From assembly GCA_030831265.1 (NCBI GenBank), contig JAURLM010000220.1:1-7072 (forward strand): 7,072 bases of DNA, given 5' to 3'. This stretch comes from Chloroflexota bacterium. Its GTDB lineage: Bacteria; Chloroflexota; Dehalococcoidia; Lucifugimonadales; Lucifugimonadaceae. Below are positions 5,013 to 7,072 of the stretch, one piece after another. Numbering within the stretch: the first letter of the stretch is position 1; every line of letters starts with the position of its first letter. Made by a program: the position numbers and the translations under genes. The notes below the pieces were generated by a model that did no database searches, was not told the origin of the DNA, and saw only the letters and a program-made list of their open reading frames with translations.

Positions 5013-6535
5013 TCGGCTAGCTCTAGCTGATGGCGCAGGCCAAGCAGATCCCGCATCTGCATTGCGACCACATTGTGCTGTGAAAGGCCCAATGCCACTG
5101 ATTCCAGTGTTCGGAATTGGGTTGAGCGTCCCTGTGTCGTGGTTCTGGCTGAGTGTTCCATCAGATTTGCAATCTCTTCGACATCAGCAGGTGACACTAC
5201 TTTAGCCGCAACTCCGAAAACCTCGGCGGCACTCGATGTTTCTGAAAGTATCATCGAAGCATTTTGCGTGTTGATGAGCGGCATGGAGAACGCTGTGGGG
5301 CACTCGGCATCCGCCAGTGGAATCGCCACGAGAGTATCTGCGGCTCGCATCGCAGCCAGCGCCATCGAATAGTTGTTTTCCATGATCAACTCGACTGGTC
5401 TGTGGTCTCGGCGACCATGCTGTCCGTTCACTTCCCGTACCGCCTGTTCGATCTCCTTAACGTAACGGCGATACTGGGCGAGATGTGGCGGTGGGGGCGC
5501 AAGCGCGAGTATGTATCGAGTTTTCGCTGCAAATTCTCGATTCCGAGCGATCATCGCCCCATAGGCGCGGATTCCCCTGACGATGTTCTTATGCGGCTCT
5601 GCTCGCTCTGCCGTTACGAGCGTGTGTATTCCTGGCTCGTGTATCTGTTTTTGAAAAGCCAACGTGCGGTGAGCGTCAGACGCAGCATGCAGTGCATCAG
5701 GATCGGGGGCAGGTGGGTATGATCGCAACAACACATTGCGCCCATCGTTGACTGTAAGAACGTCGTCATCGGATTCGTAGCTGCAACCCGGTGCAAACTC
5801 CAGCACCCCTGCGACAAAGTTGCGCATGTCCCGTTGAGACTTAAAGCCGATCACATCACAGGCCAACAGACTACGATAAATCTCGGATCGCCATGCCGCT
5901 GGCAACATCATCCAATCGGACGGACCAGGCCACGGAACATCGAGCGTGTACTGGATGACCGCGTCCGGTAGCGATTCCCGGATCATTCCTCCCACCAGGT
6001 GCATGTGATAGTCACGAATCATCACGGCAACCGGGCGACCTACACGCTGAGCCTCAGCAACAATCTCGTCAGCAAACGCCCGGCTGACAGGAACCATTCC
6101 CTGCGACCATGCGTTGTGGGCCTCACGGTCAATGTTGGGGGTATGCGTGAATCCCCAAGACCGGTGATGCAAGAACCACAGCAATGGGTTGCAGATTGTG
6201 TTGTAGAACCGGTGATAGACCCTGCGGGGAGTAGAAACGAACCGGGCGTTCCAACCATGCGGCATCCCGGTAGTAACGAGACCACCTGCCGCCTGCTGTG
6301 CCACGGCACGGTCAGACCCGGAAACCGCCGCGGAAACCCAGGTAAGCTGAATCAGCTCCTGCAAATGCGAAAGGTCACCAGCTGCCAGGCTGACAGCGTC
6401 GGGATGTCCGTCAGGCGATTCCGAAAAGGAAAGCGGCCCGCGATTTGACGCTACTATGAGATGTCTATTTGCAGCTAGATCGGCGCACAGGGCCTCTAAA
6501 GGTTCCCCGCGCTGGTCGGCCGCTTGAGATGGCAT
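4997..6535 (-). CDS. Divergent GT20 glycosyltransferase (trehalose-6-phosphate synthase-like)
   Basis: The 512-residue protein has the GT20 fold signature: SNRGP near the N-terminus (30-34), YHRFYNTICNPLLWFLHH (107-124, equivalent to the acceptor-site Tyr and Trp of E. coli OtsA), RDYHMH (174-179), DVPWPGPSDWMMLP (199-212), LLACDVIGF (223-231) and the UDP-phosphate ligands Arg311 and Lys316 in AERAEPHK. OtsA joins UDP-glucose and glucose-6-phosphate to trehalose-6-phosphate in the cytoplasm. Several positions expected for that reaction differ here. The His of the FLHIPFP motif is Asp199, and the PLRDGMNLVAKE loop reads PLADAECPTAFS (406-417), so the ribose-binding Glu becomes Ser417. The usual GGL loop near residue 50 is also altered. 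The sugar donor may therefore not be UDP-glucose. No HAD phosphatase domain is fused, and no otsB is next to it. The ATG at 6535 gives 22 residues before the conserved part; only GGG 8-10 nt upstream serves as a weak ribosome-binding site. It is convergent with the MscS gene and divergent from alaS. Confidence 0.85.
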   Translation of the reverse strand: MPSQAADQRGEPLEALCADLAANRHLIVASNRGPLSFSESPDGHPDAVSLAAGDLSHLQELIQLTWVSAAVSGSDRAVAQQAAGGLVTTGMPHGWNARFVSTPRRVYHRFYNTICNPLLWFLHHRSWGFTHTPNIDREAHNAWSQGMVPVSRAFADEIVAEAQRVGRPVAVMIRDYHMHLVGGMIRESLPDAVIQYTLDVPWPGPSDWMMLPAAWRSEIYRSLLACDVIGFKSQRDMRNFVAGVLEFAPGCSYESDDDVLTVNDGRNVLLRSYPPAPDPDALHAASDAHRTLAFQKQIHEPGIHTLVTAERAEPHKNIVRGIRAYGAMIARNREFAAKTRYILALAPPPPHLAQYRRYVKEIEQAVREVNGQHGRRDHRPVELIMENNYSMALAAMRAADTLVAIPLADAECPTAFSMPLINTQNASMILSETSSAAEVFGVAAKVVSPADVEEIANLMEHSARTTTQGRSTQFRTLESVALGLSQHNVVAMQMRDLLGLRHQLELADQSSV

Positions 6536-6615
6536 ATGCTACCCAACGTGCTTGCGGCGGCGGTGCAGCCCGGCAACGTCCAATGACGCCAGACTTACGT
6601 TTAAGACGCTATCTT

Positions 6616-6657
6616 ACTCGCGGAGTGGGTCACATATATCCTTGAGTCGCAAACTCA
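6616..6657. repeat. Two short inverted repeats built from ACTC/GAGT half-sites
   Basis: ACTC-GCG-GAGT lies at 6616-6626 and TGAGT-CGCAA-ACTCA at 6643-6657. The four half-sites are arranged as ACTC, GAGT, GAGT, ACTC, between the GT20 start and the alaS promoter. The last one ends 6 bp before the alaS -35 box. A regulator binding here could affect either divergent gene. Arms are only 4-5 bp, so chance is possible. Confidence 0.3.
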
Positions 6658-6662
6658 TGGTT

Positions 6663-6691
6663 TTGACGCCCGGATTTGCCAATCCTAAAAT
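6663..6691 (+). promoter_or_regulatory. Sigma70-type promoter of alaS
   Basis: TTGACG (6663-6668) and TAAAAT (6686-6691) each match the consensus at five of six positions and are separated by the ideal 17 bp. Initiation would be near 6698-6700, giving a leader of about 135 nt before the alaS ATG. This is the best promoter in the window. Confidence 0.65.
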
Positions 6692-6754
6692 TCAAGTTTG
6701 GGCATTCATAAACAGGAAGCCCCCCTTTAAGTCCACGGGCGAAGACCATACTCC

Positions 6755-6786
6755 ACTTCAGGGCATGTTCCCCATGTCATCGAAGT
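6755..6786 (+). promoter_or_regulatory. Stem-loop in the alaS leader
   Basis: ACTTC (6755-6759) pairs with GAAGT (6782-6786). After a small internal loop, GGCATG (6762-6767) pairs with CATGTC (6773-6778, one G-U pair) around the 5-nt loop TTCCC. No U-tract follows, so it is not an intrinsic terminator. It lies 47 nt before the alaS start codon. Its role is unknown: it could stabilise the message, bind a protein, or control translation. Confidence 0.45.
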
Positions 6787-6833
6787 AGAATCCATCCGTA
6801 ACCAAACAACGACCTGAACGGCGAGAGACCAAA

Positions 6834-7072
6834 ATGAACTACATGACGGCAGATGAGGCACGCGAGGCGTTCCTGAAGTACTTCCAGGAGCGAGATCACC
6901 TGCGCCTGCCATCCGCGTCGCTCATCCCGTCCGGGGACCCTACTCTTCTGCTCACAACAGCCGGAATGGTTCCGTTCAAACCGTATTTCTCCCGTGAACT
7001 TGAGCCACCACACCCACGCGTAACCACCGTTCAGAAGAGTTTCCGCACAACCGACATCGAAGAGGTAGGTGA
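6834..7072 (+). CDS. alaS: Alanyl-tRNA synthetase, N-terminal part, cut by the window end
   Basis: Seventy-nine codons are visible and the frame runs off the window. The protein begins MNYMTADEAREAFLKYF and continues with the class II core of AlaRS: SLIPSGDPTLLLTTAGMVPFKPYF (29-52, containing the motif 1 region) and RVTTVQKSFRTTDIEEVG (62-79, leading to motif 2). The enzyme charges tRNA-Ala with alanine in the cytoplasm and normally has about 870-900 residues, so over 90 percent lies outside the window. The ATG at 6834 is chosen because GAGAG (6823-6827) is 6 nt upstream; a second in-frame ATG at 6843 would be 15 nt from it. Expression probably starts from the promoter at 6663-6691. Identification is firm. 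Confidence 0.95.
   Translation, partial: MNYMTADEAREAFLKYFQERDHLRLPSASLIPSGDPTLLLTTAGMVPFKPYFSRELEPPHPRVTTVQKSFRTTDIEEVG

Larger units (their letters stand above)
6536..6833. other. Divergent intergenic region between the GT20 gene and alaS
   Basis: This 298-bp stretch separates two divergent genes and carries no convincing coding sequence. From left to right it holds a GC-rich imperfect inverted repeat (6546-6579) in the GT20 leader, a cluster of ACTC/GAGT half-sites (6616-6657), a good promoter toward alaS (6663-6691), a small bulged hairpin near its start site (6700-6722) and a longer leader stem-loop (6755-6786). No T-box sequence of the AGGGTGG-ACCGCG type is seen. No convincing promoter for the GT20 gene was found; a TATATG and a TAAGAT on the minus strand lack a matching -35. 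Confidence 0.6.

Noticed and set aside
5264..5722. Plus-strand frame of 152 codons opposite the GT20 gene
   Set aside because: It has Cys/Arg-rich shadow composition and no ribosome-binding site; the minus-strand GT20 motifs run through the same bases.
6552..6788. Possible 78-codon gene in the divergent intergenic region
   Set aside because: It has a non-ATG start without a ribosome-binding site, low-information residues, and it spans the alaS promoter and leader hairpin.
6698..6833. T-box riboswitch ahead of alaS
   Set aside because: The leader is short and lacks the conserved AGGGTGG-ACCGCG core and an intrinsic terminator.

Overview
This 7.1 kb window is ordinary chromosomal sequence from a bacterium. 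Genes are closely packed, GC content is moderate, and no mobile element, CRISPR array, tRNA or rRNA is visible. The protein set (a thiolase next to an L-2-amino-thiazoline-4-carboxylic acid hydrolase-like protein, a four-helix MscS channel of the GFGAQYLVRD type, and an alanyl-tRNA synthetase with the QKSFRTTDIEEVG form of the N-terminal motif) suggests Chloroflexota, perhaps a Dehalococcoidia/SAR202-like lineage. That assignment rests on family resemblance recalled from memory and is only moderately confident.

Layout. Bases 1-1014 (+) hold the C-terminal part of a ribonuclease D: most of the DEDDy exonuclease domain and an HRDC domain. A 101-bp gap follows, with a promoter and an inverted repeat that could be its operator. 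Next comes a probable two-gene operon: a thiolase (1116-2312) and, 21 nt later, an ATC hydrolase-like protein (2334-2849). After a 115-bp gap lies an unrecognised helical protein (2965-3543), whose stop codon sits inside a perfect 9-bp inverted repeat. An MscS-family mechanosensitive channel (3594-5012) follows. Its GTG start lies 8 nt after a TATACT box, so its mRNA is probably leaderless.

On the opposite strand, 6535-4997 encodes a divergent GT20 (trehalose-6-phosphate synthase-like) glycosyltransferase that overlaps the 3' end of the channel gene by 16 bp. A 298-bp divergent intergenic region contains a good sigma70-type promoter and a strong stem-loop in the leader of alaS, whose first 79 codons close the window (6834-7072, +).

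Functional links. The thiolase and ATC hydrolase-like protein are probably co-transcribed, perhaps for a CoA-thioester or thio-heterocycle route, but no substrate can be named. The MscS channel and the GT20 enzyme both fit osmotic-stress biology (solute release against solute synthesis), although they are convergent and cannot share an operon. The most unusual points are the altered donor-site residues of the GT20 enzyme, the probable leaderless start of the channel gene, the inverted repeats at 1030-1051 and 3526-3551, and the structured alaS leader. I found no clear evidence of a wholly new multi-gene system here.
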